Assembly (NCBI RefSeq): GCF_038039215.1
Contig: NZ_JBBPCL010000003.1
Span: 124,001-188,000 of the forward strand
Direction of reading: 5' to 3'
Length of the DNA: 64,000 nucleotides
Source: Pseudonocardia sp. T1-2H
GTDB lineage: Bacteria; Actinomycetota; Actinomycetes; Mycobacteriales; Pseudonocardiaceae
How positions within the stretch are numbered: position 1 is the stretch's first letter; each line of letters opens with the position of its first letter. Below, in pieces: positions 36,406-45,622 of the stretch. The notes below the pieces were generated by a model that made no database searches, was not told the DNA's origin, and saw only the letters and a list, made by a program, of their open reading frames with translations. The translations under genes were made by a program, and so were the position numbers.

Positions 36406-37638
36406 ATGAGCGTTTCTACCGGTGCTCGTGGACTGGCGGGAGCCAACCACGAGCAGGCGCACCCCGAGCCGGCAAGGTATGAGGACGCCGTCCTCGGATT
36501 CCGCAATCACTGGTATCCGGCCATGTTCAGCTCGGATATCAGGGAGACTGAGATCAAGACGCTCAAGCTCCTGGGCGAGGACATCCTGCTCAAGCGCGTG
36601 GACGGCCACGTTTACGCCGTCCGGGACGAATGTTTGCATCGAGGGTTCCAGTTCTCGGCCAAGCCAGAGTGCTTTACGAAGAACACCATTACCTGCTGGT
36701 TCCACGGCTTCACCTACAGCTTCAAGGACGGCAGTCTCGTCGGGATTCCGTCGGACCCGGAGAGCAAGTTGATCGGGAAGCTAAAGCTGCACTCATACCC
36801 TGTCGAGGAGCACAAGGGTATGCTGTTCGTCTTCGTCGGAGATCTGAACCCGCCGCCGCCTCTGGCGGACGATCTTCAGCCTGGCTTCCTCGACGAAGAC
36901 AGATATATCGTTCCGTTCCATCAGGAAGAGGTCGCATCTAACTGGCGAATCGCTGCTGACTCGGCTTCGGAGTTCAATCACACCTTCATCCACAAGGAGG
37001 ACGACCTCATCCACTATTGGCGGCAGCCCCTGCCGTTCGCGGAAACGCCAAGAAGTGACAATCCCTACGAGGGGTTCACTCTGCACGAGGGCCCTGGCCC
37101 TAAGGGATTCACTGATTCTTTCACGGACGTCATTCCGGTTTTCGAGTTCAAGATCGAATGTGACGATGAAGTTGAGGTTGTCCGGTCGGCGTACAACCCG
37201 ATGACCGAGCAGGGGAGCCTAAGCGTCCAGGCCATTGATGCGACGTTGACACTGCCTTGTGGTCTGCGCATCGGCCCTTGGGGCGCAAATCCCGGCGATC
37301 CAGCGTCTGCCGACTACGTGCAGTACGAATGGTACGTCCCGGTCGACGAGACCCACCATCGCTACATCATCGCTTGGGCGAAGAAGGTGTCGTCGGAGGT
37401 CGAGGCGCTCAAGGTCGAGCACGACGTCCGCACTCGGTGGTCCTACATCGCGTACGACGGCTTCAACGCCAGCGACGTCCGCGCCAACGAAGGGTCTCAG
37501 CGCGCCTATTCCGAGGATGGGTACGAGTTCGGAGAGAAGGAGAACCTCTCGCGCATCGACGCCTACGTGCTCACGTGGAGACGGCTCGCGGCAAAGCATA
37601 ACCGAGGCCTCCAGGTACGGTACGGCGGCAAGAAGTAG
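36406..37638 (+). CDS. Rieske aromatic-ring dioxygenase, CarAa (carbazole 1,9a-dioxygenase)-like
   Basis: 410 residues. The opening FRNHWYPAMFSSDIRETEIK, then TLKLLGEDILLKRVDG, closely follows the CarAa pattern. Rieske ligands are Cys76-x-His78 and Cys97-x-x-His100 (CLHRG, CWFHGF). The mononuclear iron site includes His192 and His196 (FNHTFIHKEDD). CarAa enzymes are alpha-only trimers and attack carbazole, dibenzofuran or dioxin at the angular position; no beta-subunit gene is adjacent, in agreement. AGAGGAAGG precedes the ATG. Related alpha-only Rieske enzymes attack other substrates, so the substrate is inferred. Confidence 0.83.
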   Translation: MSVSTGARGLAGANHEQAHPEPARYEDAVLGFRNHWYPAMFSSDIRETEIKTLKLLGEDILLKRVDGHVYAVRDECLHRGFQFSAKPECFTKNTITCWFHGFTYSFKDGSLVGIPSDPESKLIGKLKLHSYPVEEHKGMLFVFVGDLNPPPPLADDLQPGFLDEDRYIVPFHQEEVASNWRIAADSASEFNHTFIHKEDDLIHYWRQPLPFAETPRSDNPYEGFTLHEGPGPKGFTDSFTDVIPVFEFKIECDDEVEVVRSAYNPMTEQGSLSVQAIDATLTLPCGLRIGPWGANPGDPASADYVQYEWYVPVDETHHRYIIAWAKKVSSEVEALKVEHDVRTRWSYIAYDGFNASDVRANEGSQRAYSEDGYEFGEKENLSRIDAYVLTWRRLAAKHNRGLQVRYGGKK

Positions 37639-37663
37639 CTCTTTCGTCGGGAGGGTTTATCGC

Positions 37664-38002
37664 ATGACCTGGCAGGTGCTCTGTTCAGCGCATGAGGTCG
37701 TCGCTGACGAAATTAAGGAATGCACGCTCCCCGACGGCGGTAGGGCGATCGCCGTACGGTTTGCGTCCGGGGAGGTGAAGGTGTTCCAGGGGACGTGCCC
37801 GCACCAAAAACGAGCGCTGGCCGATGGGGACCTGTACGGTGATGTTCTCACTTGCAGCGCCCACATGTGGGAATTCGACCTGCAGACCGGGGATGGCCTT
37901 AACGGAACTCCGGCAGGGCTCGCCGAGTATCCGACAAAGATTGAGGGGGACGACGTTTTGGTTGACGCGTCCCTTGTCGAACCGGTAGCACTCTGGCGCT
38001 AA
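37664..38002 (+). CDS. Rieske-type ferredoxin
   Basis: 112 residues. Rieske ligands are Cys45-x-His47 (TCPHQ) and Cys64-x-x-His67 (LTCSAHMWEFD). The first ~40 residues and the CPHQ/CSAHMWEF spacing resemble T4MO- and CarAc-type ferredoxins. It would carry electrons from the ferredoxin reductase (39096-40370) to the Rieske oxygenase immediately upstream. The ATG follows GGGAGGG after ten bases. Confidence 0.88.
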   Translation: MTWQVLCSAHEVVADEIKECTLPDGGRAIAVRFASGEVKVFQGTCPHQKRALADGDLYGDVLTCSAHMWEFDLQTGDGLNGTPAGLAEYPTKIEGDDVLVDASLVEPVALWR

Positions 38003-38325
38003 CGCAGACTCCCAATGTTGACCGGCGATCGCGCGCGGAATTCCTCCCAATCATTCAAAGGGGTGACATCCACGAACTGACGACCTCGAATGCGGCTGGT
38101 GCCCGCGCGATCGCCAACGGAGGGACGAGAACCGGACATCGACGGAGAAGTCTGGGGCCACCGTTTCTCACCCGAGCAGCGTGATTGGACTGATGCCGAG
38201 GTCATGGCCACGTATTCTGTCCGTTTATTCAAGCCTAACCGGCGACGATCGGCCACATCCTCGTCGCCGACGGCGACACCGAACATCCCCGACCGGGGCA
38301 GACCGGCTGGGGCCGGAGGGTTGCG
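38003..38325. other. gap between ferredoxin and DUF35 genes
   Basis: A 79-codon frame at 38090-38329 has no recognisable motif or good ribosome site. It may be decayed sequence; nothing further can be supported. Confidence 0.3.
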
Positions 38326-38736
38326 ATGACGCGTGTCGGGGCCTCAGTCCCGTCAACTCCCACGTCGTGCTTCATCTGGGCGTCGAGCAGGGATGGGTGG
38401 CTACGCATTTTGCGCTGCGAGCGGTGCGGGCACTGGGTCCATCCGCCACGACCGGATTGCCCTGCCTGCGGCACTTATCCGCTCGAGCCCACGCCTGTGA
38501 GCGGCCTAGGCCGCGTCGCGGCGCTGCTCGATGGCGAGATCCCGCGCGCTGGTGAAGCGGCCGGCACTTTCGCCTCCGTCGAGCTCGACGAGCAACCCGG
38601 ATTGCTGGTGGCTGCCCACGTACTGGCCGTGAATCGCGATGAGCTGCTTATCGGCACGCCCGTGCAGCTTCGACCGGGCGATGCTCGGCCGGTGACTGTG
38701 CCAACATTTGTGCCGACCCGGCCCCCTGCTGGCTGA
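38326..38736 (+). CDS. DUF35-type OB-fold/zinc-ribbon protein
   Basis: 136 residues. A rubredoxin-like zinc ribbon (LRCERCGHWVHPPRPDCPAC) is followed by an OB-fold-like region (VSGLGRVAALLDGEIP, FASVELDEQPGLLVAAHVLA). DUF35 proteins usually accompany thiolase-like or acyl-CoA enzymes in lipid and aromatic degradation and bind acyl-CoA. No thiolase gene is adjacent here, which is odd. The start is uncertain and the N-terminus may be affected by a lost base. Confidence 0.65.
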   Translation: MTRVGASVPSTPTSCFIWASSRDGWLRILRCERCGHWVHPPRPDCPACGTYPLEPTPVSGLGRVAALLDGEIPRAGEAAGTFASVELDEQPGLLVAAHVLAVNRDELLIGTPVQLRPGDARPVTVPTFVPTRPPAG

Positions 38737-39095
38737 CCCGCAGTAGAGCGAATGGTCGCTCTGTTTGCTCAATGGCGTCGGTGCTCCGGTCGGTGTCGTG
38801 CGGCCCTCGGAGGCGCACACAGTCCCATCGGGGTCGGCCGCGCGACGAGTATGTATGAGACGGCGCGGCCAAGTGGTTAGTATCCCTCAACGGGCGGCGA
38901 GCATCGGGATCATAGTGAAAGGATTGAGCGTGCCGCTTGTTACGCAGAAGGTCAAAGAACGGAGCGCCATGCCAGTCTTGGAGACCGTCCTAGGTTTCAA
39001 CGAGGGCTACGTTGTTCTCGTAGGCAGCGGGCAGAGTGTCGTGGACGCCGGCTCGCATAGCTACTCCCCCCCTCTGCACTGGCGGAGGAGGGCGA
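38737..39095. other. gap before the ferredoxin reductase
   Basis: A short frame starting MPVLETVLGFNEGYVVLVG at 38970 is open but unlike any family I know. Otherwise the stretch appears to be leader sequence for the reductase gene. Confidence 0.3.
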
Positions 39096-40370
39096 ATGAG
39101 TCCGACCACCGTCATTGTCGGCTCTTCGGTCGGCGGAGTCGGTACGGCGCGGGCGCTGCGAATCGCGGGATACGCAGGGGAGGTGGTGCTCGTTGGCGAG
39201 GAAAGGACCCTTCCCTACGATAAGCCCCCGTTATCCAAGGCATTACTCGCGGGAACCGCAACTGCCGAGAGCATTGCGCTCATCACCGAGCAGGACGCCG
39301 CCGACGCTGAGATCCGGTTGGAGCTTGGCCGAGCTGCCACCCATCTTGACGTCGCTGAGAAGAGAGTTGTTCTCGCTGACGGCACCGCACTTGATTTCGA
39401 TGACGTCGTGATCGCCACCGGCGCGCGTGCGCGGCCGTCGCCTTGGGGCCGCCCGCCTGGCGTCCATCTGCTCCGCACCCTGGATGACGCGATCGCGCTG
39501 GGTGAAGATCTGCGCCGTGGGGGGCAACTGGTCGTTATTGGCGCCGGCTTCATCGGCGCTGAGGTCGCTGCGACTGCTCGGGGTATGGGGGTGGAAAAGG
39601 TCGTCGTCGTCGATCCGATACCGGTACCCCTTAGCCGTGTGCTTAATCCGGAAGTTGCGGGGATCTTCGCTCGGCTTCACCAGGACCGCGGCGTTGAGAC
39701 GCGCTTCGGCGTGGAAGTATCCGACATTCAGATGGCGGACGATGAGCTAGAGGTCCTGCTCTCCGATGGCACCGTCCTTCCCGCAACCACGGTCGTCGTC
39801 GGCATCGGTGCAATCCCGAATGATGATTGGCTGCGCAACTCTGGTCTGCAGATCGACGACGGTCTTATTTGTGACGAGTACAGCCGGGCTATCGGCGCGC
39901 CGCACGTGCACGCCGTCGGGGACGTCGCGCGTTGGCTTCACAGTCGCCGCGGCCGTCTGAACCGGGTCGAACACTGGACCAACGCGGTCGAGCAGGCTGG
40001 CTGCGTCGCCCACAACATCACCCAGCCCGAGCAACTGAGGGCATATAATCCGGTCGAGTACGTTTGGAGTGACCAGTACGACTGGAATATCCAGTTTGTC
40101 GGGCGTACTGATGGCGAACTCGAGTACATAGTGATCGACGGCTCAGACCCGGCCCGTTCGTTTGCCGTGCTCTACGCTGAGCCTGGCGGCAGGTTGGCAG
40201 GCGCAGTCATCGTCAACTGGCCTAGGGCTGCCGTCGCTTCGCGGAGAGCCTTGCTTACTCCTGCCTCACTGGCGGAGACCCGAGAGGTAATCGTTAAATT
40301 GATCAAGGTGCCAGTCGGGCCACTGAGCGCCGATAGGCCGCATTCTCGCCAAACCCGGATACACCGTTGA
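39096..40370 (+). CDS. FAD-dependent ferredoxin reductase (CarAd/BphA4-like)
   Basis: 424 residues. FAD motif TTVIVGSSVGGVGTARALR, then PYDKPPLSKALLAG, the ATG motif VVIATGARARPSP, NAD motif QLVVIGAGFIGAEVAATARG, and VHAVGDVARWLH near the second FAD motif. This is the reductase of oxygenase-coupled ferredoxins; it passes NADH electrons to the Rieske ferredoxin. ATG 39096 has GGAGGAG five bases upstream. The IS1380 remnant starts close to its 3' end, yet the frame looks complete. Confidence 0.88.
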   Translation: MSPTTVIVGSSVGGVGTARALRIAGYAGEVVLVGEERTLPYDKPPLSKALLAGTATAESIALITEQDAADAEIRLELGRAATHLDVAEKRVVLADGTALDFDDVVIATGARARPSPWGRPPGVHLLRTLDDAIALGEDLRRGGQLVVIGAGFIGAEVAATARGMGVEKVVVVDPIPVPLSRVLNPEVAGIFARLHQDRGVETRFGVEVSDIQMADDELEVLLSDGTVLPATTVVVGIGAIPNDDWLRNSGLQIDDGLICDEYSRAIGAPHVHAVGDVARWLHSRRGRLNRVEHWTNAVEQAGCVAHNITQPEQLRAYNPVEYVWSDQYDWNIQFVGRTDGELEYIVIDGSDPARSFAVLYAEPGGRLAGAVIVNWPRAAVASRRALLTPASLAETREVIVKLIKVPVGPLSADRPHSRQTRIHR

Positions 40371-40403
40371 AGTGCGGTTGATACGGCGCGCCTGAAAGGC
40401 CAA

Positions 40404-41656
40404 ATGCCTCTGAGCAGGGACGATGTGGTTCTCGACGCTAATCGTTCCCCGGCCCGGAAGGCACCTGGTAGATGCGAGCTACCCACAATCTCAGCAGCCG
40501 TGTCGGTCAGCTGCGACGAGCCGAATCTCGTGTCGGGCGCCGGGCTGTGGCCCGTGGCCGTGCTGGCCCAGAAGATCGGGCTCGCCGGCCTGGTCGAGCA
40601 ACGGGTGCGGCTGGCCCGGCCCGGCGCGAACGGCGGCACGAAGGCGCTGACGGTGGTCGGGGCGATGCTGCTGGGCGGGGACTCGGTGGCCGACACCACG
40701 CTGTTGCAGGGGGCGCGACCGGCGAGTTGTTCGACCGTCTCCGTGCGCCGTCGACGATCGGTCGTGGCTGCGCACCTCAAGTGGGCAGGCGTGCGCGAGC
40801 TCGACGCGGTGACCCGGGAACAGCTGGCCCGGTTGTGGGCCGCTGGCGCCGCACCGAATGATCCGGCGGGCCCGTTGACGATCGATCTGGACTCGACGAT
40901 CTGCCCGGTCTACGGCCGGACGAAGCAGGCGCCGGGTTCGGCTATACCAACGTTCGAGGCTATTACCCGCAGCTGGCGACGCTGGCCGAGACCGGGCAGG
41001 TGGTCTTTTCCGGGCTCCGCGGCGGGCCGGCCAGCGCCGCGCGGGGCGCGAAGTCGTTCCTGACCGAGACGATCAGCCGGCTCCGCCGCGCCGGGGCCAC
41101 CGGAGAGCTCACGGGCCGCGCGGACTCGGCGTTCTACTCCCGGGCGGTGCTGTGCACCGCCCGCCGGTCCGGGGTCCGGTTTTCAGTCACCGCCCCGGCA
41201 GGACAAGAAGATCCGGGCCGCGATCTCCTCGATCTCGGAGGCGGCGTGGACGCCGCTCCCGTAGTGGCGCTCCACCCCGGAGGTGTCCGGCGCGGGCGAC
41301 GCCGAGGCCGCCTACACCTGCTTCGCCCACACCCCCGGCCGTGATCACGGTGCGGCTAGTCGTGCGCCGGGTGCGCCCGACCCCGGGCTCGCAGCTGGCG
41401 CTGTTCACCGACTGGGACTACCACGCCATGGTCACGACCGGGATGGTGACCTTGTGCAAGTCGAGCCGGAGCACCGCCGTCACGCCGTGGTCGAGCAGTC
41501 GATCGCCGAGCTGAAATCGGCCGGGCTGGCGTACCTGCCCTCCGGACGGTTCATGGCCAACGCCGCATGGCTCGCCCTCGCCGTGATCGCGCATAACCTG
41601 GGCGCCGTGCCGTCGGTGCGCTGGCCGGCATCGGCCGGGCCACCGCGCAGGAAGGG
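40404..41656 (+). mobile_element. IS1380-family transposase remnant with several frameshifts
   Basis: Readable segments across frames: LVSGAGLWPVAVLAQKIGLA, DPAGPLTIDLDSTICPVYGR, TNVRGYYPQL, KSFLTETISRLRRAGATGEL, RADSAFYSRAVLCTA, ALFTDWDYHAMVT, VEQSIAELKSAGLAYLPSGR and NAAWLALAVIAHNLG. This is the order of IS1380 transposases with DSTIC and RADSAFYS as catalytic landmarks. At least four single-base losses interrupt it, and the C-terminus is replaced by IS110 sequence at about 41656. Confidence 0.8.
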
Positions 41657-42057
41657 CAAGTCCGACCATCGTCAACGACGTCGTCCCCGGGTTGATCGAG
41701 CGTCGTGGCATCGGCCCGGTCAGCGCCGCCCAGGCCATCGAGTCGTTCTCCCCCGGGCGGTGCCGCAACGACGCCGCGTTCGCCCTGGCCGGTGCCAGAC
41801 CACTGCAGGCCAGCAGCGGGCGCACCGTGCGGCACCGGCTCCACCGGGGCGGGGACCGCGCGCTGAACCGGGCCTCGCGCACCATCGCCGTGACGCGGAT
41901 GCGCGACTGCCCGACCACCCAGGCCTACGTCGCCCGCCGCCCCGCCGAAGGCAGGAACCCGAAGGAGATCCGGCGTTGCCTGAAGCGGTACATCGCCCGC
42001 CAGCTCTCCCCCTCCCTGACCACCGCGATGACCCGCACCGTCGAGGCCACCGGATGA
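41657..42057 (+). mobile_element. IS110-family transposase, C-terminal part
   Basis: About 130 codons: VPGLIERRGIGPVSAAQAIE, then ALAGARPLQASSGRTVRHRL and HRGGDRALNRASRTIAVTRM. The Transposase_20 domain, with its GIGPVSA, ASSG and HRLHRGGDRALN motifs, ends at the TGA 42055-42057. The N-terminal DEDD catalytic part is absent, so it abuts the IS1380 remnant directly. Confidence 0.8.
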
Positions 42058-42253
42058 ACCATCAGCGCGATATCGTTACCCCCCGCCCGGCGACCCCGGG
42101 CTCTGCACGGACCATCCCGGCTGCCTGGCCTGCCGCTGCACCCGCTGGCTCTGCGAGCGCACCTTCCACACACCCCTCATCCAGCGCGGTCAACCCCGCC
42201 GCTACTGCAGCCCGGCCTGCCGCGTCGCCGAACACCGCAGACCCCGCATATGA
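42054..42253 (+). CDS. small Cys-rich, probably zinc-binding protein, frameshifted
   Basis: The ATG overlaps the IS110 stop (ATGA) and reads MNHQRDIVT. After one C is added in the C6 run at 42079-42084 it continues PGDPGLCTDHPGCLACRC, then TRWLCERTFHTPLIQ and RRYCSPACRVAEHRRPRI, stop at 42253 (66 residues). Seven cysteines in CxxxxxxCxxCxC and CSPAC arrangements suggest zinc binding. The function and any link to the IS110 element are unknown. Confidence 0.4.
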
Positions 42254-42652
42254 TCACCAGGCGCCTGGACACGGACCCGGCTGGAGGAACTTCCTCCGGA
42301 GGCTCTTGGCATACATAGAAGTCTCGGAGAAGCCGGCCGACCGGCAGCTCGATCATGCGCAAACCCGACTCTGAAACCGCCCAAACCAAACCCCGACCTT
42401 ATCAATCAGCAGGTCGGCGAGACGGTGCATCCGGGCAAAGTTAACTCCAACGGCGCCTCGGATCAGTCGACGCCCGAGGTCGTCCGAGCACACCCTAACG
42501 GGACTTCGACAGCGGGGCGGAATTACGCACAGATTCTGCGTTTCACCTAGTAGCTAGCCAGTGGAAAATTTAGGAAGTTACTGAAGACATTCGCACCATA
42601 CCTGCGAGTTGAGTTCATTCATGTAGATCGGAAGACTCGGCTCTATTTCTAT
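42254..42652. other. non-coding gap between IS110 remnant and GntR gene
   Basis: No supported gene. The frame reading YIEVSEKPADRQLDHAQTRL is a shadow continuation. Presumed 3' region of the GntR gene. Confidence 0.3.
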
Positions 42653-43405
42653 TTACATATCCCCCGGCGACGAAATAAGTCCTGGGTTCAATACGAGATT
42701 GAACTCGTGGTCGGGCAAGCCGTGGACGGCCGCGGCGACGCGATTGGAGTGTTCCCGGGCGTAGCGCTCGGCCGCGCGGCTGTCGCCAGCAAGGATCGAC
42801 TCTGCGATGCGGAAATGGTCGTTCATCGAAGCCTTTAGGTCCGCCAGCCGGTATCGCTGGAAAAAGCTGAGCCGCTGCACGGGAAGCTGAAGACTGTCCC
42901 AGAACTTTACGACAAGCTGGTTCCCACCAAGATCAATAATTAACTGATGAAATTGATGGTTGTGTTTCGCGTATTCTTCTTTCCCGCAGGACTCCGGGGC
43001 TGCAGTCCATTCCTGCAGCCTTAGCATGTGATCGATGAGGCGGCCCCGCTCGGCATCGCAAGATGGCTCTCTGATGCGTCCCGCCGCAGCGGCTGCGCTG
43101 TTGCTCTCAAGCATGGAACGAACCTGAAAGAACTCTGCTATATCTCTCCGTGTTGTGACGCGGATGGTGGCACCTCGGTGTCGATGCAAGTCGATCACCC
43201 CATCTAGTGCTAGCCGTTTGAGGGCCTCGCGAACCGGAATACGACTCAGGCCTAAATCGGCCGTCAGTCGAGACTCCGTCAGGCGTTCGCCAGCACGGTA
43301 CTTTCCTGTCAAGGTGTTGCGCAGGATCGTGGAGTACGCCCTGTCTGTAGCCGACTGCGCCGACGCCAGAGCTGCGCTGTCCTCGTCCGCTTGGCTTATC
43401 GCCAC
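42653..43405 (-). CDS. GntR-family (FCD/FadR-type) transcriptional regulator
   Basis: 250 residues. The winged helix-turn-helix is at about residues 20-90 (GKYRAGERLTESRLTADLGL, SRIPVREALKRLALDGVIDL). An FCD ligand-binding domain follows (AEFFQVRSMLESNSAAAAA, YAKHNHQFHQLIIDLGGNQL, MNDHFRIAESILAGDSRAAE), whose NHQFH and DHF histidines are the usual metal-binding positions. It probably senses an aromatic acid or intermediate of the surrounding pathway (inference). A palindrome 61-73 bases upstream of its start is a candidate operator. Confidence 0.88.
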   Translation of the reverse strand: MAISQADEDSAALASAQSATDRAYSTILRNTLTGKYRAGERLTESRLTADLGLSRIPVREALKRLALDGVIDLHRHRGATIRVTTRRDIAEFFQVRSMLESNSAAAAAGRIREPSCDAERGRLIDHMLRLQEWTAAPESCGKEEYAKHNHQFHQLIIDLGGNQLVVKFWDSLQLPVQRLSFFQRYRLADLKASMNDHFRIAESILAGDSRAAERYAREHSNRVAAAVHGLPDHEFNLVLNPGLISSPGDM

Positions 43406-43465
43406 CGCGACGCTCCCTCCACTGCATGTCCCGAGTTCGGTCGCCCGATCTTCAACACGAAAATT

Positions 43466-43478
43466 CTACAAATTGTAG
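43466..43478. promoter_or_regulatory. candidate GntR operator
   Basis: CTACAAATTGTAG is a perfect palindrome in an AT-rich patch (AAATTCTACAAATTGTAGCG) of otherwise GC-rich DNA. It lies 61 bases before the GntR start codon, which fits autoregulation by an FCD-type regulator. Confidence 0.5.
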
Positions 43479-44657
43479 CGTAATCGACCCCCTCCTCCGG
43501 CAGATCCGCCGGCTGCTTGCGCGCGCCTGGTCTTCCGACTCACTCGTTTCTGCCGGCCGCACCTCTGGTCCCGGTAGTGCCGCCGCCGGGCTTCCGGCGA
43601 GCGGGACTGCCAACAGGATCGTAGCCAAGGCGGTGATCCGGCAGGCTGGAGCGGTTGCGGGCAGGATCCTTGTTTACCCAGGTGGGAGCTGCGGCGCCAG
43701 TCGCCGGCGAAGCTGGGGGCTCGACGGCATAGCCGCACAGGTCATCCGCCCCTAGCGTTTCCGTTCGCCGAACTCAGGACTGCGTCCGGGTCCGGTGCCG
43801 GGCTCCCAGCGATCTCGACCGAGATCCACCCGTTCGTGCCCGCTAACAGCCGCCAGCTGCCCCTACATGTGCACGCCCGTCGCCGCAGTCCCACCCGGCG
43901 GAACCGAGCTGCTACCAGCTAAAAGAGGTCACTTATGCCACCGGTCCGTACAGCAGCGTCCTCCTTCCTGTCGGTTTGCTCGAGGGACTCCGGCCTGAGC
44001 AGTCCTTGACAGCCCCTGGCCTGTCCGAGATTGTATAGCAACTTGAGCCGCCGGAGGGTTCCGTACTACGTGCGGCCTTCCTGGCTGACTGCGTTGCTCT
44101 CAAAGAGGAGGGGTTCGGGCATTGCCGCAGGTAGATGCACTGCACCGCGCGTCCTACCGGCCTGCGAGTTGTCTATCAATCCTCCAGGCCCGAGTCGTGC
44201 TCCACTTCGGAGCGTCGTCCCAACCCTCGCTGCCCAGGCGCGGTGCGATGAGGGGCAGGCCCATGGCTGGCACGCAAGAGGGTCTGGAGACCAGACGATC
44301 AAAACGGCGCTGGCGACCCGCGCATTTGTTCAAAGGCGAGCCCGGCGGCGCACCGAGGAGCCCAACTCCAGGAGGAGGCAGGTCGCCCCGTCCCCCAAGG
44401 GCGGCGGCGCGGTACGACCGGCCATCGAAACCTCGACATGCGGGGCAGCCCGATCCTGACGCTTCGTGACCGGGGTCGCGGCGTTGCGGCGGCGATCGAG
44501 GCCACGCAATGACCAGCCCAACGCGGCCAAACGTGGCGCGAGGCTGGTCATCGCCCGTCACGAGGTGACCCCGACACCGTGGGCGGCGACGTCTGACGGT
44601 TGTGCGTATTGGCGACCGACGAGGGCGACGGAACCTTCAGCGTCGATGGCCTGGGCG

Positions 44658-44687
44658 ACGCAGCACGCAGCACGCAGCACGCAGCAG
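44658..44687 (+). repeat. tandem repeat of a 7-base unit (CAGCACG, about 4 copies)
   Basis: Three perfect CAGCACG units followed by a partial CAGCAG, about 75 bases before the extradiol dioxygenase start. Different in sequence from the GCCGCCC tract at 34561 but with the same unit length. Confidence 0.75.
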
Positions 44688-44761
44688 ATGTCCTGGTCCG
44701 GGTCGCACCGGTTACATGGCCATGTTACTCGAATCGTTCTAACAAAGAAGGGTGGTCTTTC

Positions 44762-45622
44762 GTGAACATCGAACAGCTCGGGTACCTCGGGATCAACGCG
44801 CAGCAGCCAGAAGCTTTCTCCACCTACGCGACCGATATCTTGGGTCTACAGCCCGTGCGCGGGGATGGGGACCGGCGCTACTTTCGCATGGATGATCATC
44901 ATCATCGCCTCATCGTAGAACCTGCCGAGGTTAATGGCGGGGCTTACTACGGCTGGCAGGTGGCTGACTCCGACGCGCTCACGGCCGCCGCCGACGAGGT
45001 GCAGCGCAGCGGCGTCGAGGTCACTGCTGCCACGCAGGAGGAGCTGGAGGTGCGCAGAGTTTCCAGCATGGTGCACTTTCAGGATCCCGGTGGTCATCGT
45101 GTGGAGCTGTACGCCGGCCCGAGTCGAACTAGCGATGGCTTCACATCACCTCGAGGGATTCCCGGATTCGTAGCCGGAGACCTCGGCTTGGGACACATCG
45201 TGCTCTTGAGTGACAAGTTTGCCGAAACCCAAAAGTTCTATACTGACATTCTTGGGTTCGACGTCAGCGACTATATGATCGAGAAGCCGTTCAGCGCAGT
45301 CTTCATGCGCACCAATCCGCGTCACCATAGCATCGCGATCGGCGACGCAAGCTTCTTTGGCGCACCGAATATCCTGCATCACTTCTTGCTTGAAGTGGAA
45401 GACCCGGACGACGTCGGCCGCTCCTGGGACCTCGTTGTAGAGCGAAACGTCCCGGTCACTATGTCCATTGGCCGCCACACGAACGACAATATGTTCTCGT
45501 TCTACGTTGAGTCACCGGCTGGGGTCAACACCGAATTTGGCTCGGGTGGCGTTCTTGTCGATGAGGACACCTGGCAGGCGTGTGAAATTCCCGGACCAGA
45601 TGTCTGGGGCCACAAGCACTGA
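44762..45622 (+). CDS. BphC-like type I extradiol dioxygenase (VOC superfamily)
   Basis: 286 residues of paired VOC modules. The iron ligands are visible in the C-terminal half: His in DLGLGHIVLLS, His in NPRHHSIAIG and Glu in SFYVESPAGVNTEFGSGG. The N-terminal module (NIEQLGYLGINAQQPEAFST) is the degenerate one, as in BphC and related 2,3-dihydroxybiphenyl 1,2-dioxygenases. It would meta-cleave a catechol-type ring such as a trihydroxybiphenyl. GTG 44762 lies after AAGAAGGGTGG. The hydrolase at 35453 could act on its product. Confidence 0.85.
   Translation: MNIEQLGYLGINAQQPEAFSTYATDILGLQPVRGDGDRRYFRMDDHHHRLIVEPAEVNGGAYYGWQVADSDALTAAADEVQRSGVEVTAATQEELEVRRVSSMVHFQDPGGHRVELYAGPSRTSDGFTSPRGIPGFVAGDLGLGHIVLLSDKFAETQKFYTDILGFDVSDYMIEKPFSAVFMRTNPRHHSIAIGDASFFGAPNILHHFLLEVEDPDDVGRSWDLVVERNVPVTMSIGRHTNDNMFSFYVESPAGVNTEFGSGGVLVDEDTWQACEIPGPDVWGHKH

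Larger units (their letters stand above)
43406..44761. other. 1.35 kb without a supported gene
   Basis: Several open frames exist, but all lack motifs, good starts and consistent codon use; some may be decayed genes. It holds the GntR palindrome, an ATTGTATAGCAA site near 44030 and the 7-base tandem repeat near 44660. The promoter of the extradiol dioxygenase gene should lie at its right end. Confidence 0.35.

Noticed and set aside
38090..38329. 79-codon frame between the ferredoxin and DUF35 genes
   Set aside because: No motif, weak start and no neighbour logic; kept only as a gap note.
43406..44761. Several antisense and sense frames of 90-140 codons
   Set aside because: Mutually overlapping with no conserved motif or ribosome site; none could be supported over the others.
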